Origin: Bacillota bacterium
GTDB taxonomy: Bacteria; Bacillota; Bacilli; Paenibacillales; Paenibacillaceae
NCBI GenBank assembly: GCA_023386495.1
Contig: JAEWJS010000136.1
Coordinates: forward strand, 1 to 64,000
Length of the DNA stretch: 64,000 nucleotides
Direction of reading: 5' to 3'
The notes below the pieces were generated by a model, which did not search any database, had not been told where the DNA came from, and saw only the letters and a list, made by a program, of their open reading frames with translations. Below are positions 9,750 through 19,321 of this stretch, in pieces (positions within the stretch are counted from its first letter, which is position 1; every line of letters begins with the position of its first letter). Position numbers and translations under genes: made by a program.

Positions 9750-10570
9750 ATCGGGGCAATCGCAGGAAGCCTGTCGACAGCGACCGCGTATCCGAACCCG
9801 CAGTCGGCAGAGGGCTGGCCGTTACGCTCGAGAATGTCGCGAAGCGTTATGGCGACAAGCAGGTATTGAGCGACACGCATCTCTCGATTCAGGAAGGGGA
9901 GTTCATCGCCATCGTAGGCCGCAGCGGATGCGGCAAGAGCACGCTGCTGCGGCTGATTGCCGGGCTGGACAAGAGCAGCGGCGGCTCGATTGCCAGAGAC
10001 GGCGAGCAGGTCGAAGGGATCGGCTCACATACGCGATTCATGTTCCAGGACGCCAGGCTGCTTCCATGGAAGACCGTCCTGGACAATGTGCGCATCGGCG
10101 TCGGCAAGTCGGGTTCAGCGGACGCCAAACAGCAGGCATACGCCGCATTGAAGCTCGTAGGCCTGCAAGATCGGGCCGACGAATGGCCCTCGGTATTGTC
10201 CGGCGGGCAACGGCAGCGGGTCGCGCTTGCTCGCGCACTGGTCGGCGATCCCCGGCTTCTGCTGTTCGATGAACCGCTGGGCGCATTGGATACGTTGACC
10301 CGCATCGAGATGCAACAATTGATCGAACGGCTGTGGGAGCAGCGGGGCTTCACCGCCGTCCTCGTCACCCATGACGTCAGCGAAGCCGTAGCGCTTGCCG
10401 ACCGCGTCATTCTGATCGAAGACGGACGTATCGCCATGGACGTCCAGATTACGCTGGCAAGACCGCGCGTGAAGGACTCCGGCTTCAATCATTTCGAACG
10501 GCTCATTCTGGATCGCGTGCTCACGCCGTCCCCCGGCGAGAGGTCGACGGCTGACGGCTACGCGATCTAA
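9701..10570 (+). CDS. ssuB: Aliphatic sulfonate ABC transporter ATP-binding protein
   Basis: ATPase subunit driving sulfonate import. Walker [11 protein letters not shown]-loop [10 protein letters not shown], signature LSGGQRQRV, Walker B LLLFDEP and the switch His in VTHD are all present. ATG 9701 has GAGGAG 9 nt upstream and gives 289 aa; ATG 9692 is a poorer option because it abuts the ribosome binding site. About 40 non-conserved residues precede the ABC core. The stop overlaps that of the convergent TetR gene by 4 bp. Confidence 0.92.
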   Translation: MASAFRSGGIAIEERINRGNRRKPVDSDRVSEPAVGRGLAVTLENVAKRYGDKQVLSDTHLSIQEGEFIAIVGRSGCGKSTLLRLIAGLDKSSGGSIARDGEQVEGIGSHTRFMFQDARLLPWKTVLDNVRIGVGKSGSADAKQQAYAALKLVGLQDRADEWPSVLSGGQRQRVALARALVGDPRLLLFDEPLGALDTLTRIEMQQLIERLWEQRGFTAVLVTHDVSEAVALADRVILIEDGRIAMDVQITLARPRVKDSGFNHFERLILDRVLTPSPGERSTADGYAI

Positions 10571-11148
10571 CGAAGCCCGTCCAATCCCGTGAATGCCAAT
10601 CGATGAAATTGTTCGTCGACTTCCTCTGCCGAACGCGCGCTGTCGTGCTCGATCCACCATTGGAGCAGTGCCATATACGTATGGACGATATAGGCGAGCA
10701 GTACCTGCCGCGGCAGCATCCATGCATGGTTCAGCCTCGCCATCTCCTCCTCTGCCAGCTCCGCGATCATGCGCTTCACATGATGCAGCACGAGCGTTCC
10801 GCTGTCTCGGCCGACCGTAGCCCGGTACAGCTTATCATTCGACTGGACGTGCTTCAGCATGGCTAGACTGAAGCCGAAGCGGAAACCGCCAGCCTCACAT
10901 GCCTCAGGTGCTGCAGCCTTCTGTTCGGTCAGCAACTGTCGAAGCCAGCCGATGCTGCCAAGCAGCAGCTGTTCCTTATCATAATAATGCGAGTAGAACG
11001 TCGACCTGCCGACATTCGCGCGGTCGATAATGTCCTGAATCGTCACGGCCTCATAGCCCTTCTCGATGATCAGATCCAGCAGAGCTTCGCGCAGCGCACG
11101 GGTCGTGCGCTGCACTCTGCGGTCCGCTCTTCCTCCCCCAGCGCTCAT
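10567..11148 (-). CDS. TetR/AcrR family transcriptional regulator
   Basis: DNA-binding repressor. The N-terminal TetR helix-turn-helix reads [27 protein letters not shown]; the C-terminal ligand domain is of the kind that ends in FHRLAFTGL. Length of 193 aa is normal. The ATG at 11148 has GGGGGA upstream; an earlier ATG at 11169 lacks a ribosome binding site. It is divergent from a small barrel-like protein and an SMP-30-like protein and convergent with ssuB. The shared upstream region has inverted repeats that may be its operators. The ligand is unknown. Confidence 0.88.
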   Translation of the reverse strand: MSAGGGRADRRVQRTTRALREALLDLIIEKGYEAVTIQDIIDRANVGRSTFYSHYYDKEQLLLGSIGWLRQLLTEQKAAAPEACEAGGFRFGFSLAMLKHVQSNDKLYRATVGRDSGTLVLHHVKRMIAELAEEEMARLNHAWMLPRQVLLAYIVHTYMALLQWWIEHDSARSAEEVDEQFHRLAFTGLDGLR

Positions 11149-11268
11149 CCTGATCCCCCACTTGAACATTATCCGTTATTGGACAATTCGCGCATAATGT
11201 CCGCAATCGAACATTTCGGCATCCATTAGTTGTTGTTCGCTCGACTTCCGCAAGTTACGTTAGATATC

Positions 11269-11281
11269 GAACACTCTGTTC
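11269..11281. promoter_or_regulatory. Palindromic operator candidate between tetR and divergent genes
   Basis: GAACA-CTC-TGTTC is a perfect 5-bp-arm inverted repeat. Flanking GATAT and ATATC extend it into a 27-bp imperfect palindrome (11263-11289). Another dyad, GGACA-N13-TGTCC, lies nearer tetR (about 11181-11202). Either could be the site of the TetR protein. Confidence 0.45.
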
Positions 11282-11325
11282 AGTATATCACGTGGCGGCG
11301 TATGGAAGGAGAGAATAACGGCAGT

Positions 11326-11676
11326 ATGTATGTATTCGTATCTCGCATGAAGAGAAGGAATTGGCTTCAGATGACGGCTATACGCATGCTCGTGCTCCTG
11401 ATGAAGCTTCACATGCCGCAAGGCATGCTGGCTATGCGGAGCTTGTATAGGGACGGCTACCTGTGGATTCAGGAGAACTGGTCCGACACAGGCGCAATGG
11501 TGCGCTATCGGCGAAGCTCCGGCCATCAGCGCATGTTCGGGCGGATGAAGCGGCTGTTCGGCCAGATCGATCGCGTGCAATTCCAAGCGGCGCATCCACC
11601 GAATTGGGACGAGATCCGGGCGAAATTGCATGAACCGGCAGCCGCCATGCCATCGGGGGACATCGCATGCGACTGA
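11326..11676 (+). CDS. Small protein, possible dimeric alpha/beta-barrel fold
   Basis: No firm family assignment. The 116-aa protein starts MYVFVSRMK and has W..NWSDTGAM followed by YRRSSGHQRMF and later PPNWDEI. This order (Trp, then Ser-Gly-His, then Pro-x-Trp) recalls small monooxygenase-like dimeric alpha/beta-barrel proteins of the DUF3291 kind, a memory-based comparison. No signal peptide. GGAGAG lies 12 nt before ATG 11326; ATG 11302 is another possible start. The end overlaps the SMP-30-like gene by 10 bp, so they form one operon under the divergent TetR. Confidence 0.6.
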   Translation: MYVFVSRMKRRNWLQMTAIRMLVLLMKLHMPQGMLAMRSLYRDGYLWIQENWSDTGAMVRYRRSSGHQRMFGRMKRLFGQIDRVQFQAAHPPNWDEIRAKLHEPAAAMPSGDIACD

Positions 11677-12758
11677 GCTTGAAGCGCATCCTGCTGATGA
11701 TCCCCGCGATGATGGCATTGATGGTGTTGGCTATGCTGCTGTTCGTGCCGTCTCCGATCGATCCTGCCGCTTGGGATTCCCCCTCCGCGCCTGCGGAGAC
11801 GGGAATATACGAGCCGAATGACCGGCTGGCGCATGCGGAATTGCTGGCGAAGGGAGAATTGCGGCAGCCGGAGGATATCGCCTTCGATCAGGCAGGGCAG
11901 CTGTATACGGGGACGAAGGACGGCATAATTCATCGCATTCGCCTCGCCGATGACGGACAGGTCGAGCGGATCGAGAAATTCGCCGAGACCGGCGGATATC
12001 CGCTAGGTCTCGCATTCGCTCCGGACGGCAGCTTGATTGCCGCCGTCAAGGGCAAGGGCTTGATGGAAGTCCGAGCGAACGGGACCGTACGTCTCCTCGC
12101 GGATCAAGTGGAGGGCACGCCGATCACGTACGCGAACGAGGTCGCGGTCGCGAAGGACGGCATCGTTTACTTCACGGACTCTAGCAGAGCATTCGATATG
12201 GGATGGCCCTATGACATTCTGGAAGCGCGCCCCCATGGACGCTTGCTTGCCTATGATCCTGCAAGCAACACGACGCGAACGGTGCTGGACGAGCTGTATT
12301 TTGCCAACGGACTCGCCCTATCGCCGGACGAAGACTATCTGCTGATCGCCGAGACGCCTAAATACCGTATTCTGCGTTTATGGCTGAAGGGGCCTCTCGC
12401 CCATACCGTCGAGCCGTTCGCGGACAATCTGCCGCTCCTGCCCGATAATCTGTTCCTGGATCAGGACGGCGATGTGTGGGTCGGGGGAAGCAAAAGAATC
12501 GCTGTCATCGATGCCCTACAGCCCCGCCCTTATTGGAAGAAACAGATCGCAAAGCTTCCCTACGCGTTGCTGAAGCGCGTGCCGACGATGAATCGCTACG
12601 GCCTCGCTATCCGCTTAAATGCAGAGGGACAGGTTACGGAGACGCTGCATGACCGGCAAGGAGACGTCTATGGCGTAAGTTCCGTGGTTCGGCAAGGCGA
12701 CACGCTCTATTTCGGTACGCTGTTCGGTGATTCCATCGCGCGTCTCGAACTAGAATGA
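11667..12758 (+). CDS. SMP-30/gluconolactonase/strictosidine synthase-like beta-propeller protein
   Basis: Membrane-anchored or exported six-bladed beta-propeller. A hydrophobic segment at residues 8-28 (LLMIPAMMALMVLAMLLFV) acts as signal anchor. Propeller repeats follow: PEDIAFDQAGQLYTG, PLGLAFAPDGSL, ANEVAVAKDGIVYFTDSS, ANGLALSPDEDYLLIAETPKYRI and LPDNLFLDQDGDVWVGG. The last three match the metal and substrate loop pattern of strictosidine synthase-like and SMP-30 lactonases. Length 363 aa. Translation probably coupled to the preceding gene. Substrate unknown; hydrolysis of a lactone or organophosphate-like ester is only a family-based guess. Confidence 0.82.
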   Translation: MRLSLKRILLMIPAMMALMVLAMLLFVPSPIDPAAWDSPSAPAETGIYEPNDRLAHAELLAKGELRQPEDIAFDQAGQLYTGTKDGIIHRIRLADDGQVERIEKFAETGGYPLGLAFAPDGSLIAAVKGKGLMEVRANGTVRLLADQVEGTPITYANEVAVAKDGIVYFTDSSRAFDMGWPYDILEARPHGRLLAYDPASNTTRTVLDELYFANGLALSPDEDYLLIAETPKYRILRLWLKGPLAHTVEPFADNLPLLPDNLFLDQDGDVWVGGSKRIAVIDALQPRPYWKKQIAKLPYALLKRVPTMNRYGLAIRLNAEGQVTETLHDRQGDVYGVSSVVRQGDTLYFGTLFGDSIARLELE

Positions 12759-12772
12759 TGTTCCTCGAACGC

Positions 12773-12800
12773 AAGATAGAGCCCGTTAGGGCTCTATCTT
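12773..12800. terminator. Bidirectional terminator-like hairpin
   Basis: Perfect 12-bp arms AAGATAGAGCCC / GGGCTCTATCTT with a 4-nt loop, between the convergent SMP-30-like gene and the copper operon lipoprotein. U-runs are short on both sides. Confidence 0.65.
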
Positions 12801-12811
12801 GGCAATTCGAT

Positions 12812-13663
12812 TCAATTGATCTCCACGGTGAACGGTACCGTGAACACTTCCCCTTCATGCTGGAACTGCCCCCAGATTCTGTACAGCCCCTTCTTCGGAA
12901 AAGAGGTGGCGAACTGAGCTTCCGGACCGCTGCTCGACTCGTCTATCGGGTGCACGTGCAGGTATTGCCCGGCATCCTCCGATAGGATAACCACATGGCC
13001 GGCAGCGCCTAAATACGGCTCTAGATCGCGAATCGGATCGTCGGTGCGCGCATCTCGGAACGAATACGTCAGGACGGCTTCTTCCCCGGATGCATAAGTA
13101 CTTAGCTCCAGCTCAATGTCCTTGCCGTCGACGCTCCGGCCGAGCCGGCTATCTGCCTGGATCGTAGCGTGCGGGCCGGACTCGCCATCTACCTCTACCC
13201 AATCGTACAAGACGGTGTTCGAACCGCCCTTCGGGATGAAATCCGCATAGATGGCGTATTGGCCGCCGTATGGAAAGTTCGTCTCTGCCGCGAATGCGCC
13301 ATTCCCCTTGTGAACGGGATGAATGTGGCTGAAATGCGATAAGTCGCGGTTAACGATAATGACGTGAAGCAGCTTCTCATGATTCATCTCGAATTGCTCG
13401 ACCGGCGAACCGTCCGCATTCGCGATCTGAATCGAGAGCTCCGTGCTTGCTCCGGAAACGGCGCTGCCGCCGGCGAACGAATACGCGATCTGAAGCTGTT
13501 CGCTGGACGGTTCGCCTTCCTTACCGTGACCGGATCCATGCGTCGAATCGCCTTCTCCGCCATGATGACCCCCGCTTGCCTGCTTGCTCGTCCCCTGACT
13601 ACCGCAAGCGGTCAACAACAGCAATGCGCATAGCGCCGCCGTTATGATCCCTAATCTTCGCAT
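12812..13663 (-). CDS. Copper operon lipoprotein with His-rich linker (FixH/YtkA-like)
   Basis: Surface lipoprotein: signal peptide with lipobox LTAC near residue 20. Next comes a linker rich in His and Gly (GGHHGGEGDSTHGSGHGKEG), likely to bind metal. Two related beta-sandwich domains follow, each ending in a similar segment: LSHFSHIHPVHKGNGAF with FPYGGQYAIYADF, and YLHVHPIDES with FPKKGLYRIWGQF. This duplicated HxHP pattern fits YtkA/FixH-like proteins near copper transporters. It lies 18 bp after copA, in the same operon. A role in extracytoplasmic copper binding is inferred. Confidence 0.78.
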   Translation of the reverse strand: MRRLGIITAALCALLLLTACGSQGTSKQASGGHHGGEGDSTHGSGHGKEGEPSSEQLQIAYSFAGGSAVSGASTELSIQIANADGSPVEQFEMNHEKLLHVIIVNRDLSHFSHIHPVHKGNGAFAAETNFPYGGQYAIYADFIPKGGSNTVLYDWVEVDGESGPHATIQADSRLGRSVDGKDIELELSTYASGEEAVLTYSFRDARTDDPIRDLEPYLGAAGHVVILSEDAGQYLHVHPIDESSSGPEAQFATSFPKKGLYRIWGQFQHEGEVFTVPFTVEIN

Positions 13664-13681
13664 ACTCGATCTCCAATTCCA

Positions 13682-15937
13682 TTAAGAGTTCCGCACCCGG
13701 ACCCGCTGCAGTCTCAACGCGTTCAGCACGACAGACACCGAGCTGAGCGCCATCGCCGCACCCGCTACCCATGGTGCGAGAAGCCCGATCGCTGCTATCG
13801 GAATGCCCAGCGTATTGTAGCCGAGCGCCCAGAACAGGTTCTGCTTGATGTTGCGCATCGTGATCCGGCTCATATAGATCGCATCCGGAATGCTGGAGAG
13901 GTCCCCCCGCATCAGCGTCACGTCCGCCGCCTCAATCGCGACGTCCGTACCCGTGCCGATTGCCATCCCGATATCGGCCGTAGCCAGCGCGGGCGCATCG
14001 TTGATCCCGTCGCCGACCATGGCGACCTTCATCCCTTGCGCTTGCAGCTTCTTCACTTCTTCGGCCTTGCCCTCCGGCAGCACCTCGGCACGGACATGCG
14101 CAATGCCGACCTGCTTGGCGATGGCCTCGGCTGTGCGTTCATTGTCACCCGTGATCATGACGACATGGATGCCCATCGCCTTCAGCCGGTCTACTGCTGC
14201 CTTGGAAGTCTCCTTAATCGTATCGGCGACTGCCGTTATGCCCGCGTATCGGCCATCGACCGCTACGAGCATCGCCGTCTTGCCGCTGCTCTCGAGCTCG
14301 GTCATTCTGCCGAGTGCTTGCGATGCGTCAACGTTGAACCGCTCCATGAGACGACGGGTGCCGACGAGCAGTTCCCTACCTTCGACGACAGCTTTGACGC
14401 CGAATCCTGGAATCGCCTCGAATGCTTCCGCATCCGGCATGTCGATCGCACGCGCACGAACCCCGGCTACAATCGCTTCAGCCAGCGGATGCTCGGAATG
14501 CTTTTCGGCTGCGCCGACCCACCTGAGGAACTCCGCTTCATCCCGCTCGGTAATGACGTCCGTCAATTCCGGCTTGCCCTTCGTCACTGTGCCGGTCTTA
14601 TCCAAGATCACGGCATTGATCTTATGCGTCTTCTCCAAGTGCTCGCCGCCCTTGAACAAGATGCCGAGCTCCGCCGCGCGGCCGGAACCGGCCATAATGG
14701 ATGTCGGCGTGGCGAGTCCCAACGCGCAAGGACAAGCGATGACGAGGATCGCGATGGCGATCTCGAGCGCTGTAGCAACCTCGTATGGAGTAACGAAGAA
14801 ATACCAGACGAAGAATGCAAGGACCGCGATGCCGACGACGATCGGCACGAAGATGCCGGAGATCACGTCCGCGACGCGCTGAATCGGCGCCTTCGAGCCT
14901 TGCGCTTCCTCGACGACACGGATAATCTGCGCGAGCGCGGTATCCCTTCCGACCTTGGTCGCCCGAACTTTCAACATGCCGTTCTTGTTGATCGTCGCGC
15001 CGATGACGGTGTCGCCAGCCTGCTTATCTACGGGAAGGCTCTCGCCCGTCAGCATCGACTCATCCACGGACGAGACGCCTTCGAGCACGCTGCCGTCTAC
15101 CGGGATTTTGTCCCCTGGACGGACGAGCACGATATCGCCCTGCAATACCTCTTCCACCGGGATCGTCATCTCACGACCCTCGCGCACGACGAGCGCCGTC
15201 TTGGCCTGCAAGCCCATCAATGACTGAATGGCTTCGGACGTCCGGCCTTTCGCGAGCAGCTCGAACCATTTGCCCATGATAACCAGCGTGATAAGAACCG
15301 CGCTCGTCTCATAGTAGAGGGACGGCGCGTGGTGCGCCGAGCTCCCGGATGCATACCAATCTATGGTGAGATACAGACTGTAGAAATATGCGGCAGAAGT
15401 GCCGAGCGCGATGAGCACGTCCATGTTCGCGCTGCGGTTCCGAAGCGCCTTATAAGCGCCGATATAGAATGACTTGCCGATATAGAATTGAACCGGCGAC
15501 GCCAGCAGCAGCTGGAACCACGGATTCATGAATAGAGCCGGCGTATACAGCCATGAGGTGAACGAGAAGTGACCGGCCATGCTCCATAGCAGCGGCAGCG
15601 ACAGAATGGCGGACAGGAGCAGCTTCAGCTTCTGCTTATGCGCGGCTTCTTCCCGGCGTCCGGCCGCGTCGTCCCGTTCTTGCTTCACGAGCGCCTTGTA
15701 GCCGAGCTGCTCCACCTTATGCTGCATGTCCGTTACGGATATTGCAGCAGGCGAGTATTCGACCTTAGCCGTCTCCATCGCATAGTTCACGGAAGCACTC
15801 GCGACGCCCGGCAGTCGACTGAGGCCTTTCTCGATCCGGTTCGCGCATGCTGCGCAAGTCATGCCTTCCAACTGCAAGACGGTCTCCCGATGATCTGCGG
15901 CAGACGCAGACGCGGCTGCGGTTGATGGCTGTGTCAT
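13682..15937 (-). CDS. copA: Copper-exporting P1B-type ATPase
   Basis: Pumps Cu(I) out of the cytoplasm using ATP. One N-terminal heavy-metal domain carries the metal motif GMTCAAC (about residue 25); many Bacillus CopA proteins have two, so this is a short-N-terminus form. Core motifs are TGES, CPC in [17 protein letters not shown] with the phosphorylated Asp, HP in SEHPLAEA, and GDGINDAP. Length 751 aa. AAGGAG lies 8 nt before ATG 15937. Downstream of copZ and upstream of the copper lipoprotein. Confidence 0.96.
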   Translation of the reverse strand: MTQPSTAAASASAADHRETVLQLEGMTCAACANRIEKGLSRLPGVASASVNYAMETAKVEYSPAAISVTDMQHKVEQLGYKALVKQERDDAAGRREEAAHKQKLKLLLSAILSLPLLWSMAGHFSFTSWLYTPALFMNPWFQLLLASPVQFYIGKSFYIGAYKALRNRSANMDVLIALGTSAAYFYSLYLTIDWYASGSSAHHAPSLYYETSAVLITLVIMGKWFELLAKGRTSEAIQSLMGLQAKTALVVREGREMTIPVEEVLQGDIVLVRPGDKIPVDGSVLEGVSSVDESMLTGESLPVDKQAGDTVIGATINKNGMLKVRATKVGRDTALAQIIRVVEEAQGSKAPIQRVADVISGIFVPIVVGIAVLAFFVWYFFVTPYEVATALEIAIAILVIACPCALGLATPTSIMAGSGRAAELGILFKGGEHLEKTHKINAVILDKTGTVTKGKPELTDVITERDEAEFLRWVGAAEKHSEHPLAEAIVAGVRARAIDMPDAEAFEAIPGFGVKAVVEGRELLVGTRRLMERFNVDASQALGRMTELESSGKTAMLVAVDGRYAGITAVADTIKETSKAAVDRLKAMGIHVVMITGDNERTAEAIAKQVGIAHVRAEVLPEGKAEEVKKLQAQGMKVAMVGDGINDAPALATADIGMAIGTGTDVAIEAADVTLMRGDLSSIPDAIYMSRITMRNIKQNLFWALGYNTLGIPIAAIGLLAPWVAGAAMALSSVSVVLNALRLQRVRVRNS

Positions 15938-15976
15938 GGTTGTCACTCCTTCGCTTCTCTGGTGCTGGATAACCGC

Positions 15977-16177
15977 TTAGATAACGTCGTAGCCTTGTTC
16001 TTCGATCGTTTCCTTGATCTTATTAAGCGTGACCTTGGTCTCGTCGAAGGACACTTCTACCGTACCTTGCGCCAGGTTCACTTTGCCGCTGGCCCCCAAC
16101 GTCTGAAGGGCACCTTCCACGGATTTCACGCAATGCTGGCAGCTCATGCCTTGAACTTGCAACGTTTGATTCGCCAT
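15977..16177 (-). CDS. copZ: Copper chaperone CopZ
   Basis: Small cytosolic Cu(I) carrier that delivers copper to CopA. It is a single heavy-metal-associated domain of 66 aa with the metal motif MSCQHC and the usual ending QGYDVI. GGAG 8 nt before ATG 16177 fixes the start; a longer open frame upstream has no ribosome binding site. First gene of copZ-copA-lipoprotein, behind a promoter with G-rich CsoR-like boxes. Confidence 0.93.
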   Translation of the reverse strand: MANQTLQVQGMSCQHCVKSVEGALQTLGASGKVNLAQGTVEVSFDETKVTLNKIKETIEEQGYDVI

Positions 16178-16219
16178 TGTAATCGCTCCACTTCGATTTG
16201 GTTTTGTGTTCCTGGACTT

Positions 16220-16249
16220 AGTATACCCCCCCACCCTATAATTAGTCAA
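16220..16249 (-). promoter_or_regulatory. copZA promoter with G-rich CsoR-like box
   Basis: On the minus strand TTGACT and TATACT are spaced 18 bp. The spacer holds TATAGGGTGGGGGGG followed by TATA, and a second box, TACGGGGGTATCC, lies just upstream (about 16262-16274). TACCC/GGGTA-type G-rich dyads are typical of CsoR, the Cu(I)-sensing repressor. No csoR gene is in the window. Confidence 0.6.
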
Positions 16250-16320
16250 TCTATTTTTTAGGATACCCCCGTACCGTAGTTGAAGCGGTAAAGAACCGTT
16301 ATAACGAATAGCATGACTTT

Positions 16321-16336
16321 AATCGAAGCTTCGATT
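16321..16336. promoter_or_regulatory. 16-bp perfect palindrome in MFS transporter promoter
   Basis: AATCGAAGCTTCGATT is its own reverse complement. It lies 4 bp before a TATACT -10 hexamer (16341-16346), so it would occupy the promoter spacer. A repressor operator for the drug exporter is a natural reading. Confidence 0.5.
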
Positions 16337-16421
16337 CGCTTATACTTTAGAAATGGTTTGAATCAAATAGCGGAGCTTGGAGAAGTACCCGGCTTCGTAA
16401 TGGATGGAGAGGAAAAGTCGT

Positions 16422-17906
16422 ATGAATACTGCAAGCAACGCATCACCGGCCAGCCTAGACTTAAGCGGCATCAAGCGCGGTCCGATTGTGGCGGCTCTTA
16501 TCATCGGAGCTTTCGTCTCGATCTTGAACGAGACGCTGCTCAACATCGCTTTCCCGGATCTTATGATCGAATTCAGCGTCGGTCCGGCAACCATTCAATG
16601 GCTGGCTACGGTCTACATGCTGGTCATCGGCATACTGGTCCCGATTACTGCCCTCCTGCAGAGTTGGTTCACCACCAGGCAGATGTTCCTGTCCGCGATG
16701 ATCCTGTTCCTAATCGGCACGGTCCTCTGCGGCATCGCCCCTTCGTTCGAACTGCTGCTTACCGGGCGGATCGTCCAGGCGCTGGGCACCGGGCTTATGC
16801 TGCCCGTCTTAATGAACACCATCCTTATTATTTACCCGCCGGAGAAGAGAGGCGCAGCGATGGGGATGATCGGGCTCGTCATCATGTTCGGTCCCGCCAT
16901 CGGACCGACGCTGTCCGGCCTCATTATCGATTCGCTGTCCTGGCGCTGGCTGTTCTTCATCGTTATCCCGCTTGCGTTGTTCTCGGTCTTATTCGCCGCT
17001 ATGTTTCTGAGGAACGTATCCGACATTACGCGGCCGCGAGTAGACGTGCTTTCGATTATTCTGTCTTCGGTCGGCTTCGGCGGCATCGTGTACGGCTTCA
17101 GCAAAGCCGGCGAGCTGTCCTGGTCGGAGCCCGAAGTCTACTGGACGATTATCGTGGGCGTCGTCTCGATCCTCTTGTTCGTCTGGCGGCAGTTGGTCAT
17201 GCAGCAGCCGATGCTGGATCTCCGGGCGTTCCGCTACCCGATGTTCGCGCTCGTCACGGTTCTGATGCTTGTCCTGATGATGACGCTGTTCTCGACGATG
17301 ATCATGCTGCCGCTATTCCTGCAGAGCGCGCTGATGATGACGGCGTTCAGCGCAGGCCTGACGCTGATGCCAGGCGGGATCGTCAACGGCATCATGGCTC
17401 CGTTGTCCGGCAAGCTGTTCGACATGTTCGGACCGCGCGTGCTCGTCATCCCTGGCCTTATCCTCGTCCTGCTCGGCGTCTACCTATTCACGGGTATCGA
17501 TGCAGCGACGACAGCCGGTTATATCGTGACGCTGCATATCATTCTGCTCATCGGGATCAGCTTGATCATGATGCCTGCGCAGACGACAGGTCTGAACCAG
17601 CTTCCGCGCAGCCTGTATCCGCACGGCACCGCGATCATGAATACGCTCCAGCAAGTGGCCGGCGCCATCGGTACGGCCTTGTTCATTACGATCATGTCGA
17701 ACGGCACGAAGGACTTCATGAAGACGGTCAGCGATCCGACTGCTCCTTCACCCGCCGATCAAGTGAACGGACTCGTCGCGGGGATGCAGGATGCGTTCTG
17801 GGTCGCCTTCTTCATCGGCATCGGCGCGCTGGTGCTCGGCTTGTTCGTGAAGCGCACTCGCCCGCCGGAAGGCGAACAGCAGCAGTCGGCTGATCAGCCT
17901 GCGTAA
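16422..17906 (+). CDS. DHA2 family MFS multidrug exporter
   Basis: Proton-driven efflux protein of the EmrB/QacA subfamily with about 14 membrane helices. Family motifs visible are LNETLLNIAFPDL (helix 1), GRIVQALGTGLMLPV (motif C-like region, residues 115-130) and GMIGLVIMFGPAIGPTLSGL. Length 494 aa. GGAGAGGA lies about 8 nt before ATG 16422. It is a single gene with its own terminator. Substrate unknown; an operator-like palindrome suggests drug-inducible control by a repressor encoded elsewhere. Confidence 0.93.
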   Translation: MNTASNASPASLDLSGIKRGPIVAALIIGAFVSILNETLLNIAFPDLMIEFSVGPATIQWLATVYMLVIGILVPITALLQSWFTTRQMFLSAMILFLIGTVLCGIAPSFELLLTGRIVQALGTGLMLPVLMNTILIIYPPEKRGAAMGMIGLVIMFGPAIGPTLSGLIIDSLSWRWLFFIVIPLALFSVLFAAMFLRNVSDITRPRVDVLSIILSSVGFGGIVYGFSKAGELSWSEPEVYWTIIVGVVSILLFVWRQLVMQQPMLDLRAFRYPMFALVTVLMLVLMMTLFSTMIMLPLFLQSALMMTAFSAGLTLMPGGIVNGIMAPLSGKLFDMFGPRVLVIPGLILVLLGVYLFTGIDAATTAGYIVTLHIILLIGISLIMMPAQTTGLNQLPRSLYPHGTAIMNTLQQVAGAIGTALFITIMSNGTKDFMKTVSDPTAPSPADQVNGLVAGMQDAFWVAFFIGIGALVLGLFVKRTRPPEGEQQQSADQPA

Positions 17907-17919
17907 CGGAGCCGCAATA

Positions 17920-17952
17920 AAGCCCGTCAGGACTCGCTCCTGACGGGCTTTT
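17920..17952 (+). terminator. Rho-independent terminator of MFS exporter gene
   Basis: Perfect 13-bp arms AAGCCCGTCAGGA / TCCTGACGGGCTT, 5-nt loop, then TT. It lies 13 bp after the stop codon. Confidence 0.85.
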
Positions 17953-18015
17953 GCCGCGCTGTTAGCAGGTTGCCTGCCGGACCCTATGGTATGATGCCAA
18001 GCCGCTTATATCCCT

Positions 18016-19128
18016 TTACGTTCTGCCTTGATAGAAGTCCTCAAAATCAGCAACGGCGTCGAACCGATTGATCTCAACGCCCTCCGCATCCAGATGTTCT
18101 TGCAATCTCGCAATAAGATCCTCCACGGCTAGCCGCAGCGGTTCATAATCCATCGGATCGAGGAGCAGCATCAGATCCGGGTACTTGTATCGGCGATAAA
18201 TTGCCCGGCACTCGTGCCAGTCCGCGACGCCTGGCCATCGCCCATGTTCCGCGGCATACAACATGCGTGCGAGCCCATCTTGCACGCCGATCGCAACGAA
18301 GAACGCCGTCTCGTAATGCCCCTTCTCGCACGCTGTCAGCAGCTTGTTCAGCATGCCTCTCTCCTCTTCGTAATACCCTTTCATTCGCTCGCGATACGAA
18401 CGGATGGATTCGAGGCTGCCTTTTCTCTCGGCGATTAGATTTAGAGTAGACAAGGCTAGCTGCTCGCAAGCTTGTCTAATATCTTCCGATGACCGGCTGA
18501 ACATGATCCTGTCCAGATGCTGATCAAGCTGCTCCGGCTGATGACGGAACGCACGGATCTGCTCGCGGTAATGCCCCCACCCTCGCGTGAAGAACGTCTG
18601 GTTCAACAAGGCGAGCGCTTGGAATACGTTAGCTGCAATATCCTGCGCATGCACGCGGCAATACGTCAGATCATCAAGATCCGCGGTCAGCCTCATTCTC
18701 CCTAAGCTGACTAGACATGCATGCATGACTTCCTCAGCCTTGTGAATCAGCCTGCCCGTATTCGCCGTGTCCCCCGTTACGGCAATCGTCTCTCGCAGCT
18801 TCATGAACCGTCCCCGGTCCTCCTCCGATCGGACATACAACAGCTCGCAGTCTGCGATGATCGTCGTATTCCATTCCTCGAATGCCGCCATTCGTTCCGC
18901 ACGTTCCCAGGCGATCGGCCAGAAATCGAAGCTGATGCCGTCGATGATGAACTGCAGCTCGACCTCTCTCCCTCTTGGGGTAGCCGGTATGAAGAAAAAG
19001 TCCAAGTCCGACCGCTCTGTCGCCCTCCCTTGCAAATAGGAACCATAGTAGCCGACGATCGCCACATCCTGCGCGTAATGCTGCTTAATATGCCGTACAA
19101 TAATATCCGCAACCGCAAAAACGTCCAC
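18016..19128 (-). CDS. Nucleotidyltransferase domain protein
   Basis: Member of the polymerase-beta/aminoglycoside-type nucleotidyltransferase fold. The catalytic motif GSYLQGRATERSDLDFFF (residues 30-47) has the GS...SDxD arrangement that binds the metal and NTP. A third acidic residue may be in DGISFDFWPI. The rest is a long helical domain of unknown role. GTG start at 19128 with AAGGGG upstream; 370 aa. It stands alone with no toxin-antitoxin partner seen. Substrate unknown; antibiotic modification is possible but unsupported. Confidence 0.75.
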   Translation of the reverse strand: MDVFAVADIIVRHIKQHYAQDVAIVGYYGSYLQGRATERSDLDFFFIPATPRGREVELQFIIDGISFDFWPIAWERAERMAAFEEWNTTIIADCELLYVRSEEDRGRFMKLRETIAVTGDTANTGRLIHKAEEVMHACLVSLGRMRLTADLDDLTYCRVHAQDIAANVFQALALLNQTFFTRGWGHYREQIRAFRHQPEQLDQHLDRIMFSRSSEDIRQACEQLALSTLNLIAERKGSLESIRSYRERMKGYYEEERGMLNKLLTACEKGHYETAFFVAIGVQDGLARMLYAAEHGRWPGVADWHECRAIYRRYKYPDLMLLLDPMDYEPLRLAVEDLIARLQEHLDAEGVEINRFDAVADFEDFYQGRT

Positions 19129-19321
19129 CGCTTATCAGCCCCTTCATCATGTCTTTCACACGAACATTTTGCCCAATACTGTAAGTCGGTCCTGTATTAA
19201 AGGGAGGATTGCCCTGCCCTCAGCATACCTAATGTTCATAGACAACGGGTTGTACAAAACAGCTATAACGAAAGAAAGCGGCCGACCAGGACTCGCAGCG
19301 CAAGTCGCAGTCAACCGCTAT

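Noticed and set aside
11667..12758. SMP-30-like protein as the missing pentonolactonase of the Weimberg route
   Set aside because: It has an N-terminal membrane anchor, lies 35 kb away and is in a TetR-controlled unit. A cytosolic lactonase would be expected.
16313..17893. 526-codon frame in another phase over the MFS gene
   Set aside because: Low-complexity Arg/His-rich product; the overlapping frame encodes a clear 14-helix transporter.
18016..19128. Toxin-antitoxin type nucleotidyltransferase (MNT/HEPN)
   Set aside because: The protein is 370 aa with its own large helical domain, and no small HEPN partner gene lies beside it.
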